From Thermotalea metallivorans (GTDB taxonomy: Bacteria; Bacillota; Clostridia; Peptostreptococcales; Thermotaleaceae), in assembly GCF_001562415.1 (NCBI RefSeq), contig NZ_LOEE01000064.1:1-46761 (forward strand): a DNA stretch of 46,761 bases, in the 5' to 3' direction. The position numbers and the translations under genes were made by a program. Positions 24,502 through 32,630 of the stretch are shown here, in pieces. Positions within the stretch are counted from its first letter, which is position 1, and each line of letters starts with the position of its first letter. Below the pieces are notes generated by a model, which worked only from the letters and a program-made list of their open reading frames with translations, was not told the DNA's origin and ran no database searches.

Positions 24502-24510
24502 TGCTATACT
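24502..24510 (+). promoter_or_regulatory. Extended -10 promoter of the gene at 24543
   Basis: TG-C-TATACT at 24502-24510, with no good -35; the -35 position falls in the right end of element B. Confidence 0.5.
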
Positions 24511-24542
24511 AATAATGTCAAAGAAAGTGGAGGTGATAAGCC

Positions 24543-24788
24543 ATGAAGCGCTATACAAAGGTAATCAGAATGACAGGTTATTACTTTACAAAGGAATTTG
24601 AAAAGAAAAAGCATCATAAAAATAAAGTTCGTGAAATCAAAGAAGACACCGTGGCAAAATTCTTTCTTGAAGGAGATACAGAAGTCCTCGTATATTTTTG
24701 GGAAAGCGATCGGGAAATTTTAATTACGCCTGAAAGCAACCCAGAGGATATCAAACGATATCTGGGAGAAAAATTTCTAAATAAATAA
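24543..24788 (+). CDS. Small hypothetical protein
   Basis: 81 residues with GGAGGTGAT 5 nt before ATG, so translation is well supported. It is rich in Lys, Glu and aromatic residues, with no cysteine, signal peptide or membrane helix (MKRYTKVIRMTGYYFTKEF at the start, ESNPEDIKRYLGEKF at the end). No family recognised. It is monocistronic, between element B upstream and a terminator plus element A downstream. Its terminator (24793-24813) is one of the two copies flanking element A2. Confidence 0.75.
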   Translation: MKRYTKVIRMTGYYFTKEFEKKKHHKNKVREIKEDTVAKFFLEGDTEVLVYFWESDREILITPESNPEDIKRYLGEKFLNK

Positions 24789-24792
24789 TAAC

Positions 24793-24813
24793 AGCTAGTC
24801 CCCGGGACTAGCT
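24793..24813. terminator. Terminator, left copy (flank of element A2)
   Basis: AGCTAGTCCC-C-GGGACTAGCT, a 10-bp stem just after the stop of the plus-strand gene at 24788. Its near-identical twin lies at 24968-24988. Confidence 0.85.
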
Positions 24814-24819
24814 TTAGTT

Positions 24820-24961
24820 TGTAGACAAACCCTTGAGATTTGGCCTCCTGCTCAGACCTGCGCCGCTTTTCTAAATAAAAAACAAGGAAAAAAGCGGCTT
24901 GCTGATTCGCGACGAAGCCTAAATCTCAAGGGTTCTTACTTATCTCGTTACTTTTTCTACA
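24820..24961 (+). repeat. Element A copy 2
   Basis: 142 bp, TGTAGA to TCTACA. Outer arms are AACCCTTGAGATTT/AAATCTCAAGGGTT and GGC-TC/GAAGCC. Inner arms GCCGCTTTT/AAAAGCGGC surround an A-rich loop. The direct repeat on each side is CAGCTAGTC-C/T-CCGGGACTAGCTT, about 24 bp, which is the whole terminator. It sits between convergent genes. No open frame. Confidence 0.85.
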
Positions 24962-24967
24962 GACTGC

Positions 24968-24988
24968 AGCTAGTCTCCGGGACTAGCT
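24968..24988. terminator. Terminator, right copy (flank of element A2)
   Basis: AGCTAGTCTCCGGGACTAGCT, one base different from the left copy. The lipoprotein stop codon (24983-24985) lies within it, so it serves the minus-strand gene. Confidence 0.85.
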
Positions 24989-25786
24989 TGTTTTACGAAA
25001 ACCGAAAAAAAGCTGATGAAACCCTTTGCTGCCTTTCCATACAGGATACATATCCACATTGGTAATTTGCCATCCTTCGTCTCCATCCAAATGCCTCTTG
25101 GAAAAAATCAGCACCTCCACAGGCTCACGGATGGTCTGACCCCCAATCTCCTGACGATAATCGGCAATCACCCTCATTTGTGCATACATAGTTTCGTCTT
25201 CTTCGCTGTATGCCATCCCCACATCCTTGATTTCTTGAATCTTTACCCGGGAAATAACCTTGTTTTCTTCAACAAATTTCTTATTTTCTTCGTAATTTTC
25301 AAATAAATATGTCAGTCGAAAATTCAATGCGAAGGCCAACCCATAGCGACTGGGGTCATAGTTTTCATAATGGAAGCTTTGCCAATTTTCAAAGGTCCAC
25401 TGCACATGTCGAAGCATTTCCTCCTTCAAAACTTCTTCATCCTTATGTTCTTCATTTTCTACGTAGAGGCTGAGAAGTTCTCCAGTATAAGCATTGATTA
25501 CATACACATAAGTTAACAGGCCCTGTTCTTCATTCAGATGAAATTCCCAGAAGGGCCTGTCTTCAGTAGGTTTGATCTCTTCCTCCAAGACAAGCTTTTC
25601 TTTCCCCAATGTCTTTGTTTCAGGATGGTTTTCCACGATTTTTATCGCTTCTTCCCGGGTAATCATATGAATTTTTCCCGTGTCAGACGGTTTCACTGCC
25701 TGGTTAAGATCTACCTGTTCCCCAGCACATCCGGAAACCATCAGTACCAAAATAAAGGACATCATCATCCATGTAGATTTTTTCAA
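24983..25786 (-). CDS. Lipoprotein with PepSY-like region
   Basis: 267 residues. A lipoprotein signal peptide (MKKSTWMMMSFILVLMVSGC) has the lipidated Cys at residue 20. Residues about 42-112 look like a PepSY-type domain (MITREEAIKIVENHP... ...YVYVINAYTGELLSLYV). The remainder is an uncharacterised alpha/beta region rich in Glu and Tyr. The start is TTG at 25786 after AAGGGGCG. It should be anchored outside the membrane. A regulatory or protease-inhibitor-like role is known for some PepSY proteins; here it is unproven. Confidence 0.8.
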   Translation of the reverse strand: MKKSTWMMMSFILVLMVSGCAGEQVDLNQAVKPSDTGKIHMITREEAIKIVENHPETKTLGKEKLVLEEEIKPTEDRPFWEFHLNEEQGLLTYVYVINAYTGELLSLYVENEEHKDEEVLKEEMLRHVQWTFENWQSFHYENYDPSRYGLAFALNFRLTYLFENYEENKKFVEENKVISRVKIQEIKDVGMAYSEEDETMYAQMRVIADYRQEIGGQTIREPVEVLIFSKRHLDGDEGWQITNVDMYPVWKGSKGFHQLFFGFRKTS

Positions 25787-26044
25787 TATATTCGCCCCTT
25801 ATCCTTCCAAAATTTTATATCATGCAGGTTTTCTATTCTTTCTTCAACCTCTCCTCACCTGGCCCTATATCATTATATAACACCTTTTTGCCCTTTATGC
25901 AATCCCGCACTTTCTGGAATTATTCTTTCCCCTCTCAGTCAAAGGATCTAACCCTTCCTAAACCATAGGTAGGAAACTTAAAAGTTACACCTTTTGTTTA
26001 TCATTTTTATATCATCATCCAACTTCCTGTAAAGCCTTAAATCC

Positions 26045-26097
26045 ATAGAAAACAAAAATCCCCACCTTTTTGTCCTGTGGGGATTTTTGTTTTCTAT
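26045..26097 (-). terminator. Terminator of the cold-shock gene
   Basis: A long, about 21-bp perfect stem (ATAGAAAACAAAAATCCCC and onward pairs with its complement) with a T-rich arm, ending at the stop codon at 26097. Confidence 0.9.
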
Positions 26098-26297
26098 CAT
26101 ATTTTCACCACATTGGAAGCCTGTGGTCCACGGTCTCCTTGTACAATTTCGAATTGAACTTTTTGACCTTCCTCCAAGCTTTTATAGCCCTCTCCGGTGA
26201 TTGCCGTATAATGGACAAAAATATCGGGCTCACCCGGCACTTCAATAAAACCATATCCTTTTTCATTATTGAACCACTTTACTGTTCCTTCTTTCAT
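26097..26297 (-). CDS. Cold-shock protein (CspA family)
   Basis: 66 residues with one cold-shock domain. RNP1-like KGYGFIEV and RNP2-like DIFVHYTAI are both present after [12 protein letters not shown]. It binds single-stranded RNA/DNA and acts as an RNA chaperone. ATG 26297 has AGGAGG at 10 nt; the longer frame upstream has no site. The gene is divergent from the RMD1-like gene at 26490. A leader of unknown length may exist, as for other csp genes. Confidence 0.95.
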   Translation of the reverse strand: MKEGTVKWFNNEKGYGFIEVPGEPDIFVHYTAITGEGYKSLEEGQKVQFEIVQGDRGPQASNVVKI

Positions 26298-26489
26298 CTT
26301 ACGAATTCCTCCTAATGCGTCCTGACAGACAAAAATTTGCAAGTATGCATTATATATTTTATTATTGCCTGTTGTATAAAAAATAAACTCCGATGCTTAA
26401 AATTTTTCCCTTTGTAAACATATACATGGATAAAATAGTAGGAATGTGTTATTCTATTTTTGTAATGAAAACGAGAGGATGATGACGAC

Positions 26490-27320
26490 ATGGATTCCGC
26501 TGAATTTAAAGCGGTTGTTCTATCCAATGAAATTAGTCTGAATAAAATTGCAGAACATTTCGGCATCAACAAAAAATTCAAATGGGAAGATCCTTTAGCG
26601 TTGAATGAAACCTTCTTAAAAGGCATCATCCGTGAACCGAAAAAAAAACTTGTATACATATATCATTTCGGCAGCATCGTCTTTATTAATTTAGCCCATC
26701 ACGAAATCATGGATATCATTCAATACTTGAAAAGAATTGAAAAGAATCTCCATAGCGAAACGCCTTTTCATTTCGTGGATGATTATAGAATTGATATTGT
26801 TTCCCAAGAAACTTTTGCAGTAAACAACGATTTTATGATTGTTCCCGAGGCAAAAAGTTATTACTTGGAAATTGTATCCACCGTCCTAGCAAAATCTGTG
26901 GCATTGGAAAAGATAGAAGCAGGAATCGAGGTGCTTTCCGACGAAATCGAGGATATTGTCGAACTATTGGCGAAGGGACATTTAAAGCTGTCTGAAGAAC
27001 AATTGGCAAAGATATGGTCTAAAATCTTAGGATTCAAATACAATACCATTTCTTATATTATGCTTTTGGATAAGCCTGAAATTACTTGGAGCAATGAGGA
27101 GGCAGAAAATTTATTCAATCAGCTTAGCAAACTGTTTGAGCTGGAAGATCGCTATATAAATATACGGCACAAAACGGAAACCCTCAGTGATATCACGGAG
27201 GCCTTCGGAAGCCTGACCCATACCAAACGAAGCAATCGCTTAGAATGGATGATTATCTTGCTGTTTCTCTTTGAAATTTTGCTTACCCTTGGAGAGAAGC
27301 TTTTTCATGCCATCCAATAA
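26490..27320 (+). CDS. RMD1/YagE family membrane-anchored protein (DUF155)
   Basis: 276 residues. The N-terminal soluble part has the DUF155 pattern (VYIYHFGSIVFINL near 52-65). A long helical region (LEKIEAGIEVLSDEIEDIVELLAKG) and a final transmembrane helix follow (MIILLFLFEILLTLGE). The family includes yeast Rmd1 and mitochondrial RMND1; the bacterial role is unknown. The gene ends at element A3, convergent with the P-loop gene. ATG follows GAGAGGATG. Confidence 0.85.
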   Translation: MDSAEFKAVVLSNEISLNKIAEHFGINKKFKWEDPLALNETFLKGIIREPKKKLVYIYHFGSIVFINLAHHEIMDIIQYLKRIEKNLHSETPFHFVDDYRIDIVSQETFAVNNDFMIVPEAKSYYLEIVSTVLAKSVALEKIEAGIEVLSDEIEDIVELLAKGHLKLSEEQLAKIWSKILGFKYNTISYIMLLDKPEITWSNEEAENLFNQLSKLFELEDRYINIRHKTETLSDITEAFGSLTHTKRSNRLEWMIILLFLFEILLTLGEKLFHAIQ

Positions 27321-27355
27321 TCTGCCCCTGTTGATGGTATCATTTACATAAAACT

Positions 27356-27372
27356 AGGGCCTGCAAAGCCCT
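27356..27372. terminator. Terminator, left copy (flank of element A3)
   Basis: AGGGC-CTGCAAA-GCCCT followed by TT, 36 bp past the plus-strand stop. The right flank of A3 has a diverged copy. Confidence 0.6.
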
Positions 27373-27377
27373 TTGCT

Positions 27378-27520
27378 TGTAGACAAACCCTTGAGATTTG
27401 GCTTCCTGCTCAGACCTGCGCCGCTTTTCTAAATAAAAAAACAAGGAAAAAAGCGGCTTGCTGATTCGCGACGAAGCCTAAATCTCAAGGATTCTTACTT
27501 ATCCCTCTACTTTTTCTACA
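27378..27520 (+). repeat. Element A copy 3
   Basis: 143 bp, very close to copy 2 (same arms, same orientation). The flanks are AGGGCCTGCAAAGCCCTTT on the left and TGGCCTGCAAGACCCTATTT on the right, again two versions of one terminator between convergent genes. The right copy (27527-27543) has lost most pairing. Confidence 0.85.
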
Positions 27521-27526
27521 GACTGA

Positions 27527-27543
27527 TGGCCTGCAAGACCCTA
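27527..27543. terminator. Terminator, right copy (degenerate, flank of element A3)
   Basis: TGGCCTGCAAGACCCTA, a diverged duplicate of 27356-27372 directly after the P-loop gene stop. Pairing is poor, so element A3 itself may provide termination. Confidence 0.4.
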
Positions 27544-27546
27544 TTT

Positions 27547-27960
27547 TTATGCAACAGTATACTCTCTCAATTCCTCGGGTAAATCATGATCAGTACAGCT
27601 CACACTGACAATAAAATTTATGTTAAACCTTTGGGAAAGCGTCTCTATTTCCTTTAAAATGTTGGACATTTCTTCCAATTCGATATTTGCAATCTTCATC
27701 AGCCCATCAATAAAAATTGTTTGAATGTCATGGTCTTCAGCAATAACTCCACATAAAAATCCCAAAAAGCCCCTTACATCTTTCACAGGATATTCATGAA
27801 GACTGACAAATCTGACTTGATGCTTCAAATCATACATATGACGGTTGTCATCATCTATAAACACGACATTCCCATGGTCCTGTTCCACCAAATCGTTGGC
27901 CATTTGAATCATTTTTTTCGTCTTGCCTGTACCTAGTCCTCCGGTAATTAATTTAACCAT
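27547..27960 (-). CDS. P-loop ATPase of unknown function
   Basis: 137 residues. Walker A is GGLGTGKT (residues 6-13) and Walker B-like TIFIDGLMKI lies near 100. The fold resembles a minimal RecA/KaiC-like or SRP-type NTPase core. It ends in VSVSCTDHDLPEELREY, and no DNA-binding domain is present. The internal ATG at 27960 has better spacing from GGGGGAG than the first ATG. It stands alone upstream of element A3. Partner unknown. Confidence 0.75.
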   Translation of the reverse strand: MVKLITGGLGTGKTKKMIQMANDLVEQDHGNVVFIDDDNRHMYDLKHQVRFVSLHEYPVKDVRGFLGFLCGVIAEDHDIQTIFIDGLMKIANIELEEMSNILKEIETLSQRFNINFIVSVSCTDHDLPEELREYTVA

Positions 27961-28087
27961 TTGCATCTCCCCCTTTGGAATTTGTGAGTACCTTGTATTA
28001 TGAATATACTATATATTCATAATATTCTTTATAATATAATTCTATAATCTCCTTCAAAATCCTTCTGGAAATCATGCAACTTAGCAT

Positions 28088-29140
28088 TTATTGCGATTTA
28101 TTCTCCCTTTCTTTTAAATAGCGTCTTCTCAATTGCCCGCAGGCAGCATGAATATCGCTGCCCAATTCCCTTCGGATCGTCCCTTCAATTCCTTTTTTTC
28201 TCAATATGCTTTGAAATTTTCTTACCCTGTCTGTTTGTGCCCCTTCAAATTCCCGTTCGTTTACTTTATTTAGTGGGATCAAATTGACATGGCACAATAT
28301 ATCTTTTATTTTTTCTGCCAATTCCAGGGCATGTTCTTCAGAATCATTCACATCCCTAATCAAAGCATATTCAAAGGTGATCCGCCGATGGGTCCTCTGT
28401 ACATAATACTTGCAAGCCTCCAGCAAGTCTTTCAAGGGATATCTGAAGTTCACAGGCATCATTATATTTCTTAAAGCATCATTGGGTGCATGAAGAGACA
28501 CAGCTAGGGTAATTTGCAGCTTTCGATCGGCTAAATCAAGGATCTGAGGGACCAATCCGCAGGTAGATAAGGTAATATTCCGCAAGCTAATATGCAAGCC
28601 CTCCCGATGATGAATCATAGCAAAGAACCGCAGGATTTCGCTATAGTTGTCCAAAGGTTCTCCGCTGCCCATCAGCACTACATTGGAAACCCTTTCTCCA
28701 ATATCTCTTTGTATGGCCAGTACTTGATCCAAAATCTCACCGGCCGTAAGATTCCTAATGACACCCTCCAAGGTAGAAGCACAAAATTTGCAACCCATCC
28801 TGCATCCTACCTGACAGGAAACGCATACCGTATTTCCGTGTGCATAGCGCATCAAAACACTTTCGATAATGTTGCCATCCTCTAACACAAACAGATATTT
28901 CCTTGTGCCGTCTATTTGAGATATGAGAATACTTTCTATTTTCAAGCTTCCGATATGGGCTTTTTCTTTTAATTTTTCCCTCAAATCCTTGGAAAGGTTG
29001 GTCATCTCATCAAAGGTTGTTACGCCTTTATGGATCCATTGAAAAATCTGCTTTGCCCGAAATTTTTTCTCTCCAATGGCTTCCAAAAATGCTTCTAGTT
29101 CTTCCATGGTACTGTTTTTCAAATCGATTTTTTCTACCAT
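28088..29140 (-). CDS. rlmN: 23S rRNA (adenine2503-C2)-methyltransferase / dual-specificity RlmN
   Basis: About 350 residues. The radical SAM CxxxCxxC motif is in GCRMGCKFCAS near residue 120. GSGEPLDNY and SLHAPND follow, and the late catalytic Cys is in SDIHAACGQLRR. It methylates C2 of A2503 in 23S rRNA and of A37 in some tRNAs, with a methylated Cys intermediate. ATG 29140 (MVEKIDLKN) has AGGAG at 8 nt; the upstream ATG sits too close. Monocistronic. Confidence 0.97.
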   Translation of the reverse strand: MVEKIDLKNSTMEELEAFLEAIGEKKFRAKQIFQWIHKGVTTFDEMTNLSKDLREKLKEKAHIGSLKIESILISQIDGTRKYLFVLEDGNIIESVLMRYAHGNTVCVSCQVGCRMGCKFCASTLEGVIRNLTAGEILDQVLAIQRDIGERVSNVVLMGSGEPLDNYSEILRFFAMIHHREGLHISLRNITLSTCGLVPQILDLADRKLQITLAVSLHAPNDALRNIMMPVNFRYPLKDLLEACKYYVQRTHRRITFEYALIRDVNDSEEHALELAEKIKDILCHVNLIPLNKVNEREFEGAQTDRVRKFQSILRKKGIEGTIRRELGSDIHAACGQLRRRYLKERENKSQ

Positions 29141-29248
29141 TTTCATTTCTCCTTATCCTTCTCCTTCCATCTCATTTCTATTATACCCTACAAGGAACAA
29201 ACTCCCTATGTTGCCGACAAATTTTTTTAGATACAGACATACAACGCT

Positions 29249-29412
29249 AAAGTTTGATTTATGTCTTTATGAAGATAAACTTTTTATGCAGCAAATGTTT
29301 TGCTGTCAGCTGCCAGTACTGGTGACTGGTAACTGGTAACTGGCGACGAACTGCTATTCAAAAATATAACTTTTTAAAGTAAATTCAAATTTTGAAGTTG
29401 TAAATCTATAAA
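29249..29412 (+). repeat. Element C, full copy with heptamer tract
   Basis: About 164 bp. The head is AAGTTTGATTTATGTCTTTA and onward, then a tract of degenerate 7-mers (ACTGGTA ACTGGTA ACTGGCG), then a tail ending in AAGTTGTAAATCTATA. Partial or diverged copies are at 22797-22880 (reverse) and 42478-42625. It fills most of the gap between the rlmN start and the terminator at 29454. Confidence 0.65.
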
Positions 29413-29453
29413 ATACAACATGGAATTTCCAACATGCAAACGATTAGAAAAAA

Positions 29454-29476
29454 CCTTAGGGGAATTTTCCCTAAGG
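29454..29476 (-). terminator. Terminator of the gene ending at 29479
   Basis: CCTTAGGG/CCCTAAGG stem with a T6 tail on the minus strand. Confidence 0.85.
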
Positions 29477-29478
29477 CT

Positions 29479-29901
29479 TTATCCATGATCTTCATATTCT
29501 GCTTTTTTGTCTTGAATGGCATCGTAAACGGCATCCAGCAGCTTTCTATGCCTTTCTAAAATTTTGGCAAGAAGATTTTCCATTCCCTCTTGGGAATCCA
29601 TCCACGTAAACGATACCTCCCATACCGGATTGTAATCATCCAATTCCTCTATGGACAAAACCATTTCCTTCATGGCATCCATATCGTAATAATCAAAGAT
29701 CGCACCGTATTCCCAGTCTTCCACATCCCGATCCGTAGTCAACCGCAGATACACCATGTCCCTTTGATCCTTATGCATCAGATAAATGCCGCTCACCAAA
29801 TTGCCATGCTCCGTAATGGTATAGCTCCCGATTTCCCTGGAAAGCAGGCCCGTTTCCCCATCTTTTTCCATCATCATCAATACCATCGGTTCCAACGCCA
29901 T
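29479..29901 (-). CDS. Conserved clostridial protein of unknown function (DUF6762-like)
   Basis: 140 residues, acidic. An antiparallel beta-rich N-terminal half (VLMMMEKDGETGLLSREIGSY, YLMHKDQRDMVYLRL) and a C-terminal helix are predicted. I link it tentatively to a clostridial domain of unknown function. The first ATG is only 2 nt from GGAGG; a TTG two codons later would be better spaced. It follows the DUF1292 gene by 13 bp, so the two are probably co-transcribed. Confidence 0.7.
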   Translation of the reverse strand: MALEPMVLMMMEKDGETGLLSREIGSYTITEHGNLVSGIYLMHKDQRDMVYLRLTTDRDVEDWEYGAIFDYYDMDAMKEMVLSIEELDDYNPVWEVSFTWMDSQEGMENLLAKILERHRKLLDAVYDAIQDKKAEYEDHG

Positions 29902-29914
29902 TGCCTCCCTATGC

Positions 29915-30160
29915 TTACTCTACATCAAAATAGGATTCATATTCTTCCAATACTCTTTCAAATTCGTCATCATCTTCAACCACCAGATATTCTTCTTTGC
30001 CATCCACCTCTACGACCTTGTATACATAGGCATCTTCTTCATCTCCTACAGGAGCCAGCAAAGCATATCGGTCATCTTCAATTTCAATATAATCCACCAC
30101 TTCAAAATCCACTTTTTCCCCGTCTTCATCCACAAAAGTCACAATCTTTTTCTCTTCCAT
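29915..30160 (-). CDS. DUF1292 family acidic protein
   Basis: 81 residues and very acidic (many Glu/Asp, ending EEYESYFDVE). It has the DUF1292 pattern: IVTFVDEDGEKVDFEVVDYI, then YALLAPV and YVYKVVEVDG. The function of this widespread Firmicutes family is unknown; it often sits beside yrrK/yrzB genes, which are not seen here. ATG follows AAAGGTGG. Probable first gene of a two-gene operon with 29479-29901. Confidence 0.88.
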   Translation of the reverse strand: MEEKKIVTFVDEDGEKVDFEVVDYIEIEDDRYALLAPVGDEEDAYVYKVVEVDGKEEYLVVEDDDEFERVLEEYESYFDVE

Positions 30161-30230
30161 TTTGATCCACCTTTCAAATCTCTTGTAAATAGATTATATC
30201 CTTAAATTGTCCAAAGGTCTAGGAAATTAT

Positions 30231-31160
30231 TTATCCCATGGTTTTATTTTTTATCGCCGACGCCTCTGTAAGACTTTTTAGCTTTGTATTAAAATATACC
30301 CCTGTAATAATAATCACAGCACTCAACAGTTTCACACCGGTGATTTTTTCATGAAGGATGATAGCTGACAGGATAATGGAGAATACGGGTACCAGATTGA
30401 TAAAAGCAGCCGTTTTACTGGCTCCTATGGTCTTAATAGAAACTTGCTGTACCAAGTATCCTATCACCGATGCAAAAATAGCCATATAGAGAACCGATGC
30501 CCATCCTGCCCAGGTTACCTTAGGCAGATAGCCTGCCGGCTTCTCCCAAATTACAAAAGGAATCAACAAAACCAAGCATACAAGAAAACTATAGGAAGTT
30601 AAAATCAAAGGAGAATAGCGATCCATAATTTTTCTGCTGATAATGGAATACACAGCCCAACAGAAGACGGCAGCCAGCATGAACAGGTCTCCCACATTAA
30701 AAGAGAAGGTTTTCAATACGGTCATATCCCCATTGGACACCGTAAGGATGATCCCCGTAAATGCCAGCAGAATGGCGCCAAGGCGTTTCACTCCCAAATG
30801 CTCCTTTAGAAAAACTGCCGCCAAGATGCTGGTAATCAAAGGATTGGTGGCGCCAATCATGGAGGAATTCATGGCCGTGGTATATTTTAGGGCTGTAAAA
30901 AATAATGCATGATAGCCAAACATGCCGATAAGGCCCAGCAAAAACATATACAGCCAATCCCTATGCTTTAGCCTCCAGTCTTTTTTTTCATATTTGAACA
31001 TTACTGCAAAAATAACAATCGTTGCAAATAGAAATCGAAAAAAAGCCAAAGAAAAGGGAGGGAATTCCCTAACGCCGATTTTTCCTGCAATAAATGCCCC
31101 TGCCCAAAATACAGTACAAATTACCATGAGTAAATAAATTTTTCTATTCTCTCTTTCCAT
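30231..31160 (-). CDS. DMT-superfamily (EamA) transporter
   Basis: 309 residues with about ten transmembrane helices in two EamA repeats of five, the second beginning near residue 150 (GDLFMLAAVFCWAVYSIISRK). The short cytoplasmic N-terminus and GxxxFxxGK pattern (FWAGAFIAGK) are typical. Export of amino acids or metabolites is known in the family; the substrate here is unknown. ATG follows GGGGGATG. Separated from yajQ by a weak terminator. Confidence 0.9.
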   Translation of the reverse strand: MERENRKIYLLMVICTVFWAGAFIAGKIGVREFPPFSLAFFRFLFATIVIFAVMFKYEKKDWRLKHRDWLYMFLLGLIGMFGYHALFFTALKYTTAMNSSMIGATNPLITSILAAVFLKEHLGVKRLGAILLAFTGIILTVSNGDMTVLKTFSFNVGDLFMLAAVFCWAVYSIISRKIMDRYSPLILTSYSFLVCLVLLIPFVIWEKPAGYLPKVTWAGWASVLYMAIFASVIGYLVQQVSIKTIGASKTAAFINLVPVFSIILSAIILHEKITGVKLLSAVIIITGVYFNTKLKSLTEASAIKNKTMG

Positions 31161-31225
31161 TGCCCATCCCCCTCGTTTCCTATTTCACTCTAATTCTATT
31201 GTACATGAAAAAACAAATAATAAAA

Positions 31226-31242
31226 GCCCTAATATTTAGGGC
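31226..31242 (-). terminator. Terminator after yajQ
   Basis: GCCCTAA/TTAGGGC hairpin followed by TTTTATTATTTG on the minus strand, 12 bp past the yajQ stop. Confidence 0.65.
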
Positions 31243-31254
31243 CCCGTAATTTTT

Positions 31255-31749
31255 TTACGATCTGAAATTGGTAAATTGAAGCTCAATCCCAAAATCTTTT
31301 TCCCTTAGCATTTGGATTACAGCCTGCAAGTCATCCTTGCTTTTGCCTGAAACTCTTACCTGATCCTCCATGATTTGTGCTTGAACTTTTAATTTGGATG
31401 CCTTGATGGCAGCCACCACCTCTTTTCCCTTTTCTTTGGAAATCCCTCTCTGAATCTTGATGATCTGCCGTTCCATTCCTCCCGCACTTGGCTCTATTTT
31501 GCCATAATCAAGAGATTTTAAAGGAACACCCCTTTTTACAAACTTCGATTGCAGGATATCGATAATGCTTCTGATTCTAAATTCATCTTCTGCAATAATC
31601 TTAATTTCATCTTTATCCAAGCTGATCTCTGCCTTACTTCCCTTAAAATCATATCGCTGGGACAATTCTTTTTTTGCCTGATTCACAGCATTATCCACTT
31701 CTTGCATATTTACTTCTGAAACAACATCAAAAGAACAGTTGCTTGCCAT
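31255..31749 (-). CDS. yajQ: YajQ family nucleotide-binding protein
   Basis: 164 residues, full length (UPF0234). The N-terminal [31 protein letters not shown] and C-terminal [12 protein letters not shown] match the family. Homologues bind nucleotides, tRNA or, in some proteobacteria, cyclic di-GMP; the role in clostridia is open. ATG follows AGGGGG. Monocistronic. Confidence 0.95.
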   Translation of the reverse strand: MASNCSFDVVSEVNMQEVDNAVNQAKKELSQRYDFKGSKAEISLDKDEIKIIAEDEFRIRSIIDILQSKFVKRGVPLKSLDYGKIEPSAGGMERQIIKIQRGISKEKGKEVVAAIKASKLKVQAQIMEDQVRVSGKSKDDLQAVIQMLREKDFGIELQFTNFRS

Positions 31750-31800
31750 AAAAAAACCCCCTTCATTTTTTACTTGTCCTCAAGGAATCCTCCATTCCTA

Positions 31801-32538
31801 TTATTTCATCAGAAAACCTCTTTTTGTCAAGAATTCTTTCATATGAGGCCTAGTTTCCTTCTGCATTTTTTCAGCCATCTGGCGAGTCCAAGTATCATTT
31901 CTTTTTCCCTTGGTTCTGACCAGATAGTATTCACTAATCACTTTATCGTATTCCCTGATTTTTTCCAGATCAGCCCTGTCATCGTATATCTCTTCCTTAT
32001 AGACAACCTCCACAGGAAGCCTTGGCTTTCTTTCAGGATCTTCGGCAGGATATCCCAGACAAATACCGAATACAGGATAGACATGTTCGGGCAACTTCAG
32101 CAGTTCACTGACCTCCTGGGGATTGTTTCTGATCCCTCCGATATAGACACCTCCCAGACCTAAGGATTCTGCCGCAAGCATGGCATTTTGGGAAGCTAAC
32201 GCTGTATCTACCGTTGCCATAATAAAGGATTCCGTATATTCTCCCACCATTTCCGTCCCATGAATTTCACAAGCCATTTTCAGCCTATGCAAATCTGCAC
32301 AAAATACTAAAAATACAGGACATGACGCTATATAGGGCTGTTCCCCGCAAAGATATGCTAGTCGCTTCTTGGTCTGCGGGTTTTTGATTCCTATGATGGA
32401 GTAAGCTTGTACAAAGGTTGAACTGGATGCCCATTGGGCAGATTCAATGATTTCCTTTAGCAGATGGTCTTCAATGGGTTTGTCTGTAAACTTACGAATG
32501 GAACGGTGGGATTTCATAAACCGAATCACTTCGTTCAT
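31801..32538 (-). CDS. Nitroreductase family NADPH-dependent oxidoreductase (NfsA-like)
   Basis: 245 residues. The start MNEVIRFMKSHRSIRKFTDKP with the FMN-contacting HRSIRKF, QWASSSTFVQAYS, and GLGGVYIGGIRNNP with the FMN-phosphate loop match NfsA/FRP-type nitroreductases, including the C-terminal extension. It reduces nitro compounds or flavins with NAD(P)H. The frame extends 23 codons upstream, but ATG 32538 has AGGAGG and begins the homology. Confidence 0.92.
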   Translation of the reverse strand: MNEVIRFMKSHRSIRKFTDKPIEDHLLKEIIESAQWASSSTFVQAYSIIGIKNPQTKKRLAYLCGEQPYIASCPVFLVFCADLHRLKMACEIHGTEMVGEYTESFIMATVDTALASQNAMLAAESLGLGGVYIGGIRNNPQEVSELLKLPEHVYPVFGICLGYPAEDPERKPRLPVEVVYKEEIYDDRADLEKIREYDKVISEYYLVRTKGKRNDTWTRQMAEKMQKETRPHMKEFLTKRGFLMK

Positions 32539-32630
32539 CGCCCTGCCTCCTTTACCTCTTGATCTGTTCATTATGTCTATTATAAACGATAAAGAAAAAA
32601 ATAGCAAAGGCAGATCTCGGTTTTCCCAAG

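Noticed and set aside
24820-27520. Interspersed palindromic repeats as a CRISPR array
   Set aside because: Copies are kilobases apart, about 140 bp long, without regular spacers, and no cas genes are present.
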